NCBI RefSeq assembly: GCF_001730315.1
Contig: NZ_MIKC01000038.1
Coordinates: forward strand, 62,001-126,000
Direction: 5' to 3'
DNA: 64,000 nucleotides
From: Enterococcus ureilyticus
Lineage (GTDB): Bacteria > Bacillota > Bacilli > Lactobacillales > Enterococcaceae
Shown here: in pieces, positions 41,372-50,585 of the stretch
How positions within the stretch are numbered: position 1 is the first letter of the stretch
Layout of the letters: the number at the start of each line of letters is the position of its first letter
Notes under the pieces: generated by a model
The model's database searches: none
What the model was told of the DNA's origin: nothing
Seen by the model: only the letters and a program-made list of their open reading frames with translations
Position numbers and translations under genes: made by a program

Positions 41372-42301
41372 ATGAGAAAATTAAATAAGTGGCTTCTCGG
41401 TTCCGGTCTATTCACTTTAGCTCTATTTTTATCTGGATGTGTAAAAACAGGATCAGATGGTCAGCCAACAGGTGAAGGAATCATCTATAATTTTTTAGTA
41501 AAACCAATGAGTAATATGATTACATACCTCGTTGATAATTTCGATTGGAATTATGGCTGGGCAATCATCTTTATCACGATCATTGTGCGCTTGATCATCA
41601 TGCCTTTAGGATTGAATCAATCCAAGAAAAGTATGATCCAAACAGAAAAAATGCAAGCCATCAAACCTCAAATTGATGCGGCCCAAGCAAAAGTGAAAGA
41701 AGCAACGACTCGTGAAGAACAAATGCAAGCTCAGGCTGAAATGCAGCAAGTTTACAAAGAAAACAACATGAGTATGATGGGCGGAATTGGCTGTCTACCA
41801 TTATTAATTCAAATGCCAATTTTCTCTGCCTTATTCTTTGCAGCTCGTTATACTCAAGGAATTAGTGACGCTTCCTTTTTAGGTGTCAATCTTGGGCAAC
41901 CGAGTATTATATTTGTCGTTTTAGCTGGTGTTGCTTATTTGATTCAAGGATATCTTTCGACTATTGGCATTCCTGAAGAACAAAAGAAAACAATGAAATC
42001 AATGTTGATTGTATCTCCATTAATGATTGTCTTCATGTCAATCAGTTCTCCAGCTGGTGTCACTTTGTATTGGGTAGTCGGCGGGATTTTCAGTAGTATC
42101 CAAACATTGATCACAAATCAATTCTTGAAGCCAAGAATTAAAGCCCAAGTAGCGGAAGAATTAAAACAAAATCCGCCGAAACAAGTGATTACACCTCGTA
42201 AAGATGTAACACCTACAGAAAGAAAAACAGTTGAAAATGGCGCAACGAAAAAAAATACATCAAAAAAAGGCAGAAATGCTGGAAAACAACAAAATAGATA
42301 A
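41372..42301 (+). CDS. yidC: Membrane protein insertase YidC (lipoprotein form)
   Basis: This YidC/Oxa1-type insertase works with or beside SecYEG. The Gram-positive form starts with a lipoprotein signal peptide and lipobox LFLSGC (Cys 23). Five membrane segments follow, with the conserved cytosolic coiled hairpin (MIQTEKMQAIKPQID) and the SSPAGVTLYWVVGG segment. The C-terminal tail is basic, as needed for ribosome contact. The start chosen is ATG 41372, after AAAGGAAAG; the frame is open to 41339. The length is about 309 residues. Confidence 0.94.
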   Translation: MRKLNKWLLGSGLFTLALFLSGCVKTGSDGQPTGEGIIYNFLVKPMSNMITYLVDNFDWNYGWAIIFITIIVRLIIMPLGLNQSKKSMIQTEKMQAIKPQIDAAQAKVKEATTREEQMQAQAEMQQVYKENNMSMMGGIGCLPLLIQMPIFSALFFAARYTQGISDASFLGVNLGQPSIIFVVLAGVAYLIQGYLSTIGIPEEQKKTMKSMLIVSPLMIVFMSISSPAGVTLYWVVGGIFSSIQTLITNQFLKPRIKAQVAEELKQNPPKQVITPRKDVTPTERKTVENGATKKNTSKKGRNAGKQQNR

Positions 42302-42355
42302 ACTAAAAGCAGAAACGATCACTGATAGCATATGTGATCGTTTCTGCTTTTAGTT
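42301..42355. terminator. 22-bp perfect hairpin between yidC and tetR
   Basis: The 22 bases at 42301-42322 are the exact inverse of 42334-42355 with an 11-base loop. It starts at the last base of the yidC stop codon and contains the stop codon of the convergent TetR gene (42350-42352). It can terminate both transcripts. Confidence 0.85.
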
Positions 42356-42922
42356 ACTTTTTGATGAGACGCCATAAATAAAAAAATCTACAACTTGAGC
42401 AATAGGCAACGCATGATTGCGTTGCTCTGTTTTAATATAGGGAGACAATGTATTAAGAAAATGTGTTGTTATCATTTCTGTTGATAATCCTCTTCGGATC
42501 GAAAAATCACTTTCTTCAAACAGTTGTAACAACGGAGCTTTATAAGATTTGTTCCACAGTACAAACAATTTAAGTTGAGTATCTTCCGTTAATTTAGTTT
42601 TAAAATCATGCATCATCAAGTCAAAATCAAAGGGATGTTTTGTTTTTAAACACTCGGCAAATTCGGTTAATTTACTAATAGTATCCAGTGCCTGATTTCC
42701 AACAATTTCCACTAATTCTTTATTCACATCACTTAATAACGCTTCAATAACCCCCACGTATACCTCTTCCTTATTTTTAAAATGATGATATAAATTGGGT
42801 TGCGTTACCTCAGCTAATTGCGCAATTTGTCTTGTTGAAGTACTTTGATACCCATTATCCATAAATAATCGTGTTGCTACTTGAATAATCTTAGTTCGCG
42901 TATTTTTCGTTTCTTTCTCCAT
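42350..42922 (-). CDS. TetR family transcriptional regulator
   Basis: This is a 190-residue repressor-type protein. The N-terminal helix-turn-helix (IIQVATRLFMDNGYQ, TSTRQIAQLAEVTQPNLYHHFKNKEEVY) is clear; the C-terminal ligand domain is not assigned. It is the last gene of a minus-strand cluster of membrane and lipid-related genes, three of which are broken, and may have controlled them. A 42-base near-palindrome at 46195-46236 ahead of the cluster is the best candidate operator. Confidence 0.92.
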   Translation of the reverse strand: MEKETKNTRTKIIQVATRLFMDNGYQSTSTRQIAQLAEVTQPNLYHHFKNKEEVYVGVIEALLSDVNKELVEIVGNQALDTISKLTEFAECLKTKHPFDFDLMMHDFKTKLTEDTQLKLFVLWNKSYKAPLLQLFEESDFSIRRGLSTEMITTHFLNTLSPYIKTEQRNHALPIAQVVDFFIYGVSSKSN

Positions 42923-42984
42923 TACCTAGCCACCTATAGTTGATTTCTTCACTATTTTAACAGAAATAGTAGCAGAAACATATA

Positions 42985-43791
42985 TCAGATAACATTCTTT
43001 TGTTTTTTTATTTCTTGCACTACTTCGTACAAACAAACAACTACTATGATCACCAAACTGATAATAACTGTTGTGATGATCATTGGGTATTTACTATTCC
43101 AGCCATCTGCTGCCTGATGTTTTAGCAAAATACCATAATAAGCCCACAGAGTTGCTAAGCCATAAGCTATATTATGATTACGAAGGATTGTTGTACTAAT
43201 AATGACTAATCCGACAAGTAAAATAATGACTGTCCACAACACTTGATTATTTTGAAAAAGCGGTATTTCTTTATCAACTAAAAAGGCTGTGATATTTGCA
43301 ATTGTTGCAATGGTGATCCAGCCAAAATAAATACCAAACGGCACTCTTACACAAATAAAACCAATTACTTTGAAAGACATTTTAGCCAATAAATGATTGA
43401 TGTAAATCAATACACCCAAAAGTCCTAACATAATGATAACTGACAAGTCAATTTGAAGATACTGCCACGCAAATAGCCAAAGACTATTTAATATGGAAGA
43501 AAGAATAAATGTCAGTCTTAACGTTTTACGGTTTTTTTGATCTGAAAAAAATGAGCCAGCAGCTGGTTTTAACCATTGATACACCACAAAAGCACCTAAG
43601 AATAAGTAAATGACTGACCAAATTGCAAAGGTTAATCCTGCTGGTGCAAATAAGTTCGGATATGTGTCTGATACTTCTTGCGTTGTTAAGCCATTCAATG
43701 GTAATAAAACAGCCGCTGCATTTGTACCCAGCATAATAATATAGCTGAGTGTAACCAACCATTTTGCAATACTAGAATCTTCTTTGTTCAT
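42985..43791 (-). CDS. TspO/MBR-like tryptophan-rich membrane protein
   Basis: This is a 268-residue integral membrane protein with about seven or eight hydrophobic helices. Blocks such as NLFAPAGLTFAIWSVIYLFLGAF, SILNSLWLFAWQY and PFGIYFGWITIATIANITAFL resemble the long TspO/tryptophan-rich sensory-type proteins found in Firmicutes. True TspO proteins are about 160 residues and bind porphyrins or sterols; this one is longer, so the assignment is to the wider family. The start follows AAAGGAGGAATAGAAA. It is 15 bases downstream of the DUF1295 remnant. Confidence 0.75.
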   Translation of the reverse strand: MNKEDSSIAKWLVTLSYIIMLGTNAAAVLLPLNGLTTQEVSDTYPNLFAPAGLTFAIWSVIYLFLGAFVVYQWLKPAAGSFFSDQKNRKTLRLTFILSSILNSLWLFAWQYLQIDLSVIIMLGLLGVLIYINHLLAKMSFKVIGFICVRVPFGIYFGWITIATIANITAFLVDKEIPLFQNNQVLWTVIILLVGLVIISTTILRNHNIAYGLATLWAYYGILLKHQAADGWNSKYPMIITTVIISLVIIVVVCLYEVVQEIKKQKNVI

Positions 43792-43806
43792 TTTCTATTC
43801 CTCCTT

Positions 43807-44556
43807 TTATAAACCTTTTTTTTCAATAAATGGAACAAACTTTGGTGTTTTACTTGCATAGTCAATAAAATCAGGACGGTTCTTGTACTTTTTCTCTAAT
43901 AACGGAACCCCTGATACAAACAACAGTAACAATGTGATTGTAATTGGTCCAATAATTCCCCACAAATTACGCAATTCATTCAGGCTTATAAGAAAAATGC
44001 CCCACCAACTAAATGCTTCACCAAAATAATTTGGATGTCTCGTGACAGACCACACACCTGTCGTTAAAAATTTGCCTTGATTTCGATGATCTTTTTTAAA
44101 CTGTGTCAACTCATAATCGCCAATCGTTTCAAAACCAAAACCAATGAACCAAACTATAACTCCTATACTATTCCACCAATAAAAATTTGTAGCTGAACTA
44201 GTCATTGTAAAAAGAATCGGCATTGAAACAACAAGTAAAAGAACCCCTTGTAGCACAAATACATTTAGATAGGCTTTTAGCCTTGCAAAATGTTTGCCCC
44301 AACGCTTTCTCATATTTACATATCGAAAATCCTCTGGTTTGCCAATATTTCGTTTCGCTAAATGTAAAAATAAACGGATACCCCAGATTGCTACTAAAAC
44401 TAAAATAATCATACTTGTTAAAGTCTTGTCAGGCATCAGTAAATACCCTGTTATAGCTACGATAACAAAACCCAGGCCCCATGCTAAATCGACTATAGAG
44501 TTGTTGTGAAGATACTGTGCTAAAAAAAATAGTGTCGTAAAATAAGTAAAAACAAC
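43807..44556 (-). pseudogene. DUF1295 (steroid 5-alpha-reductase-like) gene lacking its 5' end
   Basis: The reading frame is open from 44556, just after a TGA, to the stop at 43807, about 249 codons. It contains [29 protein letters not shown] and [20 protein letters not shown], which are family blocks of DUF1295/isoprenylcysteine-methyltransferase-like membrane proteins. The full-length start is missing. The first ATG in frame (44436, 209 residues) lies after the first helix and has no ribosome binding site. Upstream sequence switches in a different frame to the DegV-domain fragment, showing a deletion junction at about 44545-44560. A shortened protein could still be made, but loss of function is more likely. 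Confidence 0.75.
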
Positions 44557-45761
44557 TCATTGGCATTCATTACTAGTAGACCTTGTGCAGCAAAATTTTG
44601 CTTAGAATCAATCACCTCTACCTTTGTATTTTTTGAAGAGATTTTTCTAGCAACTTCTTTGACCATTTGAAAAGTACCACTTAGTTTTTGAGCTACTGTA
44701 ATCGCTAAAATCGACTCGTATTTTGTTTCTAAAAAAGAAAAAGATTCTCTACTGTTTTCATTGTTGGCTGAGAACTCGTTGCTCTTACTCCTTGTTTTTT
44801 GTTCATTTCAAAAAACTGACTACTTTGAATCGTTATTTTATCAATGTAGCTTGTATCCCCAAGTAAGATATTCATCGGTAAGACATGAATTTGATTGTCC
44901 AATAAATAATCAGCTGGCAAGTCTGCAACTGAATCTGTAACTAAAGCGATAGAAGCTTTTTTATGTTGATTGACTTGATATTGTAACAACATATCATCTG
45001 CTTTTTGCTGAATAGGTTGCCCAATCTGGCTTAAATAATTTAATACTTGATCAGGTTCATTGGAATGGATATGGATTCTAGCTTTCTCACGATTGACAGC
45101 AACAATGAGTGAATCACCATACACACTTAATCCTTTTTGTATTTCTTGTTTTGTTTGAGTAACATTCTCTAATAACACTTCTGTACAAAATCTATAAGCA
45201 GGTTCTGAGTTATATATGTGTTCTGTTTTAGAAATGCTTATATTTATTGCATCATTTGAACCTATTGTTGATTGAGGAACTGTCGTATGATCGACAAAAG
45301 CACTAGTAAATCCTTCAATAAAAAGATAAAATCCTTTTGCTCCAGCATCCACTACTTGATTTTTTTGTAGAATTTTTAATTGCCTGATAGGCTTCATTAA
45401 CAGCTGATTTTACACTTTTTATGAAACTGCGAACAGAATTTTTCTCCTCTAAAAGCAATAGATGATTATAAATCCCATTAAAATACTGCGCAAAAATAAT
45501 GCCAGAATTTCCTTGAGCACCTAATAAAGAGGCTTCAGCAATTTTTTCAAAAACATCCGTCATCGAAGTTGAACGCGCTTTTGTTTCTTCAATGATCGTT
45601 TGCATCAAAGAAGCTAAATTGCTTCCAGTATCTCCATCTGATACTGGATAAACATTGATTTGGTTTAATTCTTGCTTTCCATTTGTCAACTGGATCGCAC
45701 CTTGATGTACCGCAAACAACAACTTATCGTAATCAATCATCTGCTCCTTATTCGCTTGCAT
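44520..45761 (-). pseudogene. Frameshifted FakA-DegV (FakB) fusion gene, truncated
   Basis: From ATG 45761 (after GGAGG) a DAK2 domain is read: INVYPVSDGDTGSNLASL and ASLLGAQGNSGIIFAQYF are the ATP/Mg blocks of FakA. At a seven-T run (45360-45366) the frame shifts and continues as QVVDAGAKGFYLFIEG, the FakA middle/C-terminal domain (AYRFCTEVLL and ARIHIHSNEPDQV), then a DegV domain (IALVTDSVADLP, LLGDTSYIDKI, ATSSQPTMKT). Near 44745 a second shift restores the first frame for ESFSFLETKYE to [13 protein letters not shown], where DegV homology stops at the junction with the DUF1295 remnant; the frame ends at 44520. FakA plus FakB phosphorylate fatty acids, so the ancestor was probably a one-polypeptide fatty-acid kinase. 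Confidence 0.8.
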
Positions 45762-45768
45762 AAAGCAC

Positions 45769-46172
45769 TTACCTCCAATTAAAAGTTTGTGCTATAAAAA
45801 AGGTGATCCCACTTGTAGCAGCAGTCACGAATGCTCCCCAGACTAGGTCAATACTTGTGATTAAATATGGCAATCTTTGATTGTTGCAAGATTCGTTAAA
45901 TCGTAGGTGCCATAACATAATAGCCCTAAAAAAGCGCCCGCCGACAACGCATATGACAAACTATTTTTTTCAAGTGCGGGATAAACAATGAAAAAGAGTA
46001 TCCCAATAAGATACAAAATTTAGAACAGGGCTGCTGGAATTAGTTTTGTTTGACCTAACAAACCACCTAAATGCTCTTGATACATTTTTTTGGCAATCAA
46101 AAGTAACCAAGCAAAATCAAGTACTAACAAAGAAACTGCTGCAATGCTAAATAATTTCAAATAATTAATCAT
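45769..46172 (-). pseudogene. DUF2177 membrane protein gene, broken
   Basis: ATG 46172 follows TTGGAGGG and opens MINYLKLFSIAAVSLLVLDF, then AWLLLIAKKMYQEHLGG, the N terminus of the four-helix DUF2177 family. An in-frame TAA at 46022-46020 replaces a residue between AALF and ILYLIG. Near 45861 one base is missing, so KDC-H-I-stop appears where a Trp-Pro-Tyr was expected, and the family's last helix (SIDLVWGAFVTAATSG) is in another frame, ending at 45769. Both lesions are clear. It heads the cluster, eight bases before the FakA-DegV gene. Confidence 0.85.
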
Positions 46173-46194
46173 AGTATTCCCTCCAACTAAAAAT

Positions 46195-46236
46195 ATGGTA
46201 CGATTACCTTATCAATCGATAAGGTGATCGTACCAT
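46195..46236. promoter_or_regulatory. 42-base near-perfect palindrome ahead of the decayed cluster
   Basis: The arms ATGGTACGAT-ACCTTATC and GATAAGGT-ATCGTACCAT match over 21 positions each with two mismatched pairs. It lies 22 bases before the DUF2177 start. On the minus strand it is followed by ATTTTTAG, so it could be a leader terminator or a repressor operator (TetR-type), or both. Confidence 0.55.
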
Positions 46237-46300
46237 GATTTAAAGAATGATGAAAAGATCTTGCTTGAGGTTTATTTAGACTACTATCTTCTGAGTATGA

Positions 46301-46350
46301 AAAAGGGCGAGTTCGCTACTTCTAACCGTGGAACTCCCCCTTCCCCTTTT
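46301..46350. terminator. Terminator after glyS
   Basis: GGGCGAGTTC (46305-46314) pairs with GAACTCCCCC (46331-46340) with one mismatch. A/T runs lie on both sides. On the minus strand TTTTTC follows. Confidence 0.65.
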
Positions 46351-46355
46351 TTTTA

Positions 46356-48437
46356 TTATTTTACAATCAACAGATCAAGACTTGCTAATGATAAAGCCAT
46401 TTTAGCAATTCGATTGAGTTCTTTCAAACGATTCACCTTTATCTGTTCATCTTCGACCATCACCATCGTCTCTTCGAAATATCGTTCAATCAATGGACGT
46501 AACTCGACTAACGCTTGATAATTTTCTGACATTGTATTTTCAGTAAATTTTGCTTCAATTTCATTAACTGCCTGATGTAAAGCTTGCTCAACCTCATTTT
46601 CAAATAATGATGTATCAACAAGATTATCTTGGTTTACTAGCTCACGACCCTTTTTAGCTAAGTTGATCACTCGTGTCAAGGCTTCCATCGAAGGTCTAAA
46701 ATCGTCATCCAACAGATGATTTTTCAGAATCGTCGCAGAAGAGAATAATTTTGCCAAATCTTTTTGCTCAGAAGAAATGACAGCATCAATTACATCATGA
46801 CGTACATTTTTGGTCATTAATAATTGACGTAATCGTGCTTTTACAAAATCTATTACCTCCTCTTGTCCGCTAGTCAATTGAATCCCGTATTTTTGATTGT
46901 CTGCATTAACTGCTGCATCAATGTCCATTTGTAGCTGCACTAATGGGAACTGCCATCCTTTATTTTCGATGATTCTAATTACGCCATAGGTTTGACGACG
47001 TAGTGCATATGGGTCATTCGAACCGCTAGGAATCATACCTACTGCAAAAAATGCAAAGACGCTATCTAATTTATCAGCTAATGCCAATACCGATCCAATT
47101 ACAGAAATCGGAAGCTCACCGTCACTTGATACTGGTAAATAATGTTCACGAATCGCTTGTGCTACAGCAGGCTTTTCTCCTTGCAGCAATGCATACGTTT
47201 CCCCCATGATGCCTTGTAATTCTGGAAATTCACCAACCATATTTGTAACTAAATCAAATTTATAAATTTCAGAAGCACGTGCTAAATCAGTCAATTCACT
47301 TTCTGATAAACCAACTTCTTTTCCAATAATTTGTCCAATGATTCCTACACGTTGCATTTTTTCATAAATAGTTCCGATTTTTTCGTGAAAAGTAACTTGT
47401 TTCAGTTTTTCAACACATTCATCAATCGTTAATTTTTTATCTTCACTGTAGAAAAATTCCGCATCTTCTAAACGGGCAATTAAAACTTTTTCATTGCCTT
47501 TAATGACATTTTCAATGTGAACACTGTCTCCATTTCTTACAGAGATAAAATAAGGAAGCAATAGTCCTTGATCATTTCGAACCTCAAAATAGCGTTGATG
47601 TTCCTTCATCGAAGAGACTAATACTTCATCTGGAACAGACAGATATTTCTCATCAAATGCACCGACAAACGCGGTTGGATATTCCACTAAGTTATTGACT
47701 TCTTCTAACAAATTAGCATCCAAATCTAGTTTCCAATTATTCTTTCCTGCCAGTTGATTGGCTTGATCGATGATCATTGTTTTTCTTTCGTTTGGATCAA
47801 CAATCACAAATTGTTCTTTCAATTTTTCTTCGTATTCTTTTGAATGGTTCAAAACCACATCATCACCTAAGAAGCGATGACCGCGAGTGCTTTTACCTGT
47901 TTTCACATCTAAAATAGAAAACGGAATGACTTCCTCATCAAGTAAAGCAACGATCCAATGAATGGGACGTATATATTCAAAATCATAATCAGCCCAATGC
48001 ATGGTAACTGGAAAAGTTAAACTTGTAATTACATCTTTTAATCCAGCTAATACATCAATCGTTTTTTGCCCTTGATTGTGTTTTGTTACATAAACATATT
48101 CGACCCCATTCAATTCTTTAAACGAGATTGCATCCGTCGTTAATCCTTGACCTCTAACAAATCCCTCAGCTGCTTTACTCCAATTTCCTTCAGCATCTTG
48201 TGCAATTTTTTTTGCAGGTCCTTTGACTTCTTCTTGAGTATCTGCCTGTTGGTCTGGTAATTGTGTCACACGAATCGCTAGACGACGTGGTGTCGAAAAG
48301 CTTTGGACTGTTTCATAGCTTAAATTATTTTCATCTAAAAATGCGATTACTTTATTTTCTAATTGTAAACGACTTGGGCTGACAATATGGGCTGGCATTT
48401 CTTCCAATCCAATTTCAAGTAATAGGTCTTTTGCCAT
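46356..48437 (-). CDS. glyS: Glycyl-tRNA synthetase beta subunit
   Basis: This is the large subunit of the alpha2-beta2 glycyl-tRNA synthetase, which holds the tRNA-binding and HD-like parts. [15 protein letters not shown] at the N terminus, [33 protein letters not shown] and the C-terminal anticodon-binding helical region match the family; the length of 693 residues is standard. It starts one base after glyQ ends, with AGGAGG inside the glyQ end, so translation is coupled. The operon is under T-box control. Confidence 0.97.
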   Translation of the reverse strand: MAKDLLLEIGLEEMPAHIVSPSRLQLENKVIAFLDENNLSYETVQSFSTPRRLAIRVTQLPDQQADTQEEVKGPAKKIAQDAEGNWSKAAEGFVRGQGLTTDAISFKELNGVEYVYVTKHNQGQKTIDVLAGLKDVITSLTFPVTMHWADYDFEYIRPIHWIVALLDEEVIPFSILDVKTGKSTRGHRFLGDDVVLNHSKEYEEKLKEQFVIVDPNERKTMIIDQANQLAGKNNWKLDLDANLLEEVNNLVEYPTAFVGAFDEKYLSVPDEVLVSSMKEHQRYFEVRNDQGLLLPYFISVRNGDSVHIENVIKGNEKVLIARLEDAEFFYSEDKKLTIDECVEKLKQVTFHEKIGTIYEKMQRVGIIGQIIGKEVGLSESELTDLARASEIYKFDLVTNMVGEFPELQGIMGETYALLQGEKPAVAQAIREHYLPVSSDGELPISVIGSVLALADKLDSVFAFFAVGMIPSGSNDPYALRRQTYGVIRIIENKGWQFPLVQLQMDIDAAVNADNQKYGIQLTSGQEEVIDFVKARLRQLLMTKNVRHDVIDAVISSEQKDLAKLFSSATILKNHLLDDDFRPSMEALTRVINLAKKGRELVNQDNLVDTSLFENEVEQALHQAVNEIEAKFTENTMSENYQALVELRPLIERYFEETMVMVEDEQIKVNRLKELNRIAKMALSLASLDLLIVK

Positions 48438-48438
48438 G

Positions 48439-49347
48439 TTAGTTTGCCTCCTCAGTAGTTTGATTTTCTTTGTTTAGTAGTGGGAATCCAAGTTTTTCAC
48501 GTTCTACTACGAAAATTTTAGCGACAGCTTTCGCCAAATTTCTGATACGCGCTAAATATCCAGCACGTTCTGTTACAGATACCGCACCACGTGCATCCAA
48601 TAAATTAAAGGTATGACTACATTTCAAAATATAGTCATAAGCTGGATGTACCAAATTTTCGTCAATACAGCGCTTCGCTTCTTTTTCAAATTTATCAAAA
48701 TTTTCCAGTAACATTTCTTGATTGCTTATTTCAAACGAGTATTTAGAATGCTCGTATTCAGGTTGATTAAAAATCTCTCCATATTTGACCCCATGCGTCC
48801 ATTCTAAATCATATACACTTTCAACTTCTTGAATATAAGAAGCTAGTCTCTCGATCCCATAAGTGATTTCTGACGTCACAGGATAACAAGCTAGACCACC
48901 AACTTGTTGGAAATACGTAAATTGGGTGATTTCCATCCCATCAAGCCAGACTTCCCATCCCAGACCAGCACAGCCCATAGAAGGATTTTCCCAGTTGTCT
49001 TCAACAAAACGAATATCATGAGCTAATGGATCAATGCCTAATAACACCAAACTCTCCAAGTATAATTCCTGAATATTTTCAGGAGAAGGTTTCATAACCA
49101 CTTGGAATTGATGATGTTGATACAACCGATTTGGGTTTTCGCCGTAGCGGCCGTCTGCTGGACGTCTTGAAGGTTCTACATAAGCTGCATTCCAGGGTTC
49201 AGGTCCGATAGCTCGTAAAAAAGTGTACGGGCTCATTGTTCCTGCTCCTTTTTCTGTGTCATAAGATTGCATTAGCATGCAACCATTTGATGACCAGAAT
49301 TTTTGTAATGTTAAAATCATTTCTTGTACAGTAAGTTTCTTTTCCAT
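48439..49347 (-). CDS. glyQ: Glycyl-tRNA synthetase alpha subunit
   Basis: This is the class II catalytic subunit. [58 protein letters not shown] and [14 protein letters not shown] are the highly conserved blocks, and 302 residues is the normal length. The start follows AAGGAGGATCACA. It is the first gene of glyQS, 43 bases downstream of the T-box terminator. Confidence 0.98.
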   Translation of the reverse strand: MEKKLTVQEMILTLQKFWSSNGCMLMQSYDTEKGAGTMSPYTFLRAIGPEPWNAAYVEPSRRPADGRYGENPNRLYQHHQFQVVMKPSPENIQELYLESLVLLGIDPLAHDIRFVEDNWENPSMGCAGLGWEVWLDGMEITQFTYFQQVGGLACYPVTSEITYGIERLASYIQEVESVYDLEWTHGVKYGEIFNQPEYEHSKYSFEISNQEMLLENFDKFEKEAKRCIDENLVHPAYDYILKCSHTFNLLDARGAVSVTERAGYLARIRNLAKAVAKIFVVEREKLGFPLLNKENQTTEEAN

Positions 49348-49390
49348 TGTGATCCTCCTTATGTTAAAAGCGCAATGTTTTTTTAAAACA

Positions 49391-49596
49391 AAAAAGTCCC
49401 TATGTCTCTAAGAGACATAGGGACGAATAATCGCGGTTCCACCCTACTTCCGATATCAACTATCGGCAGCTTCGTTCAATCATACTCAAAAGCGCCTTTC
49501 AAAAGTTGCTTGTATCTGGCTCTCACTATTCCAGACTCGCTCTGACTGCCTCACTTTTTACTCTTCTTTTTCAACGTATTTATTTAATTCTTCTTT
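49391..49596 (-). promoter_or_regulatory. Glycine T-box leader of glyQS
   Basis: The minus strand carries AGGGTGGAACCGCG (49445-49432), the T-box antiterminator sequence that pairs with uncharged tRNA ends. It is followed by a perfect terminator, GTCCCTATGTCTC/GAGACATAGGGAC with a three-base loop (49424-49396), and T7. Stem I shows the AGAGCGAG and AATAGTGAGAG apical elements. A GGC at 49496-49494, next to the closing CTTTT, is the likely glycine specifier. Uncharged tRNA-Gly should allow read-through into glyQS. This accounts for most of the 334-base gap between recO and glyQ. Confidence 0.93.
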
Positions 49597-49625
49597 ATGA
49601 TAATCTTTGCAGCGTAAGTTGTCAA
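49597..49625 (-). promoter_or_regulatory. Promoter of the glyQS T-box transcript
   Basis: On the minus strand TTGACA (49625-49620), 17 bases, TATCAT (49602-49597). Confidence 0.8.
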
Positions 49626-49681
49626 ATCTTTTTCAGTTATTTTAGTGATCTAGAAGTTTTATTTGTTACTATCTCATTATT

Positions 49682-50491
49682 TCAAGTTAAATTATTGTCT
49701 TCAATTTCAGATTTTTTCTCTCTAATTGGTAATTTCAATGTATCTTCCCAACTTTTCATCTGGTCAATAAATTTTTTGCTCTTCAGCTGAATTCCAACAT
49801 ATTCATCGTATAATTCATCAATTGTTTTTCTAATAGCCGCTTTGGTCTCTGATTTAACATTGATATCTTGCACTTTATCATAGGAGACAGATGAGAAAAG
49901 TCGAATAAAATGAATAGCTCTAGGATCAGCATGGTATCGGTGATCATCAAGTGACCAATGACGTTCACACAACACACCACTATATTTTGACGAATAATCA
50001 AATTTCCCCTGCGTTTGTTGGCAAACACTACAATGTCTCCACTCGGGAGAAATGCCAAAACGACTTAGCAATTGGATTTCAAAAATATTGGTAACAATCT
50101 CTGCATCTTTATTCTCATTTAATAATTTGAGTGCTTGTTGTACAAATTGGTACAAATTAGGATCGTACGTTCGATCTTCAATTGCCGCATCAACTAAATT
50201 TAAAATATACGTCGCATATGCATTTATAAAGATATCCTCTTGAATGATTCTCAGTGGATAGACCTCTTTACTTCCATTCAAAAAAGATAACCCATCTTCC
50301 CTAAAATCACCGATGTAAACCGCTTCAGTAAAGGGTAAAATGGCGGAACTAATTGGATTGTTTTTGCGATGAGCTCCTTTGACAAAAAACATTAGTTTAC
50401 CAAAAGATTCAGTAAAAATCTTGACAAGTTTATCTTTTTCCTTGTAGTCTTTCGTAAATAAAATAATTCCTTTTGTTTCTCCTAAGGCCAT
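49682..50491 (-). CDS. recO: DNA repair protein RecO
   Basis: RecO loads RecA on SSB-coated gaps together with RecR. The N-terminal OB fold (GIILFTKDYKEKDKLVKIFTESFGKLMFFVKGAHRKN) is followed by a helical domain and a partial zinc-finger region (HCSVCQQTQGKFDYS and LCERH). The length of 269 residues is standard. The start follows AAGGAGGTGAG. It lies downstream of era, but a terminator hairpin separates them, with a candidate promoter (TTGTTC-18-TAAACT) overlapping it. Confidence 0.93.
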   Translation of the reverse strand: MALGETKGIILFTKDYKEKDKLVKIFTESFGKLMFFVKGAHRKNNPISSAILPFTEAVYIGDFREDGLSFLNGSKEVYPLRIIQEDIFINAYATYILNLVDAAIEDRTYDPNLYQFVQQALKLLNENKDAEIVTNIFEIQLLSRFGISPEWRHCSVCQQTQGKFDYSSKYSGVLCERHWSLDDHRYHADPRAIHFIRLFSSVSYDKVQDINVKSETKAAIRKTIDELYDEYVGIQLKSKKFIDQMKSWEDTLKLPIREKKSEIEDNNLT

Positions 50492-50532
50492 AGGCTCACC
50501 TCCTTGATGTTTACTTTTAGTTTACCAGAGAT

Positions 50533-50572
50533 GGAAATAAAAGAACAATTCTACAATGATGCAGAATTGTTC
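50533..50572 (-). terminator. Terminator after era
   Basis: GAACAATTCT (50543-50552) is the exact inverse of AGAATTGTTC (50563-50572). The minus-strand tail is TTTTATTT. Confidence 0.75.
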
Positions 50573-50585
50573 CTTACTAACTCAT

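Noticed and set aside
44520-45761. Programmed frameshifting in the FakA-DegV gene
   Set aside because: The seven-base A run could slip, but a second opposite shift, truncation of DegV and neighbouring lesions point to a pseudogene.
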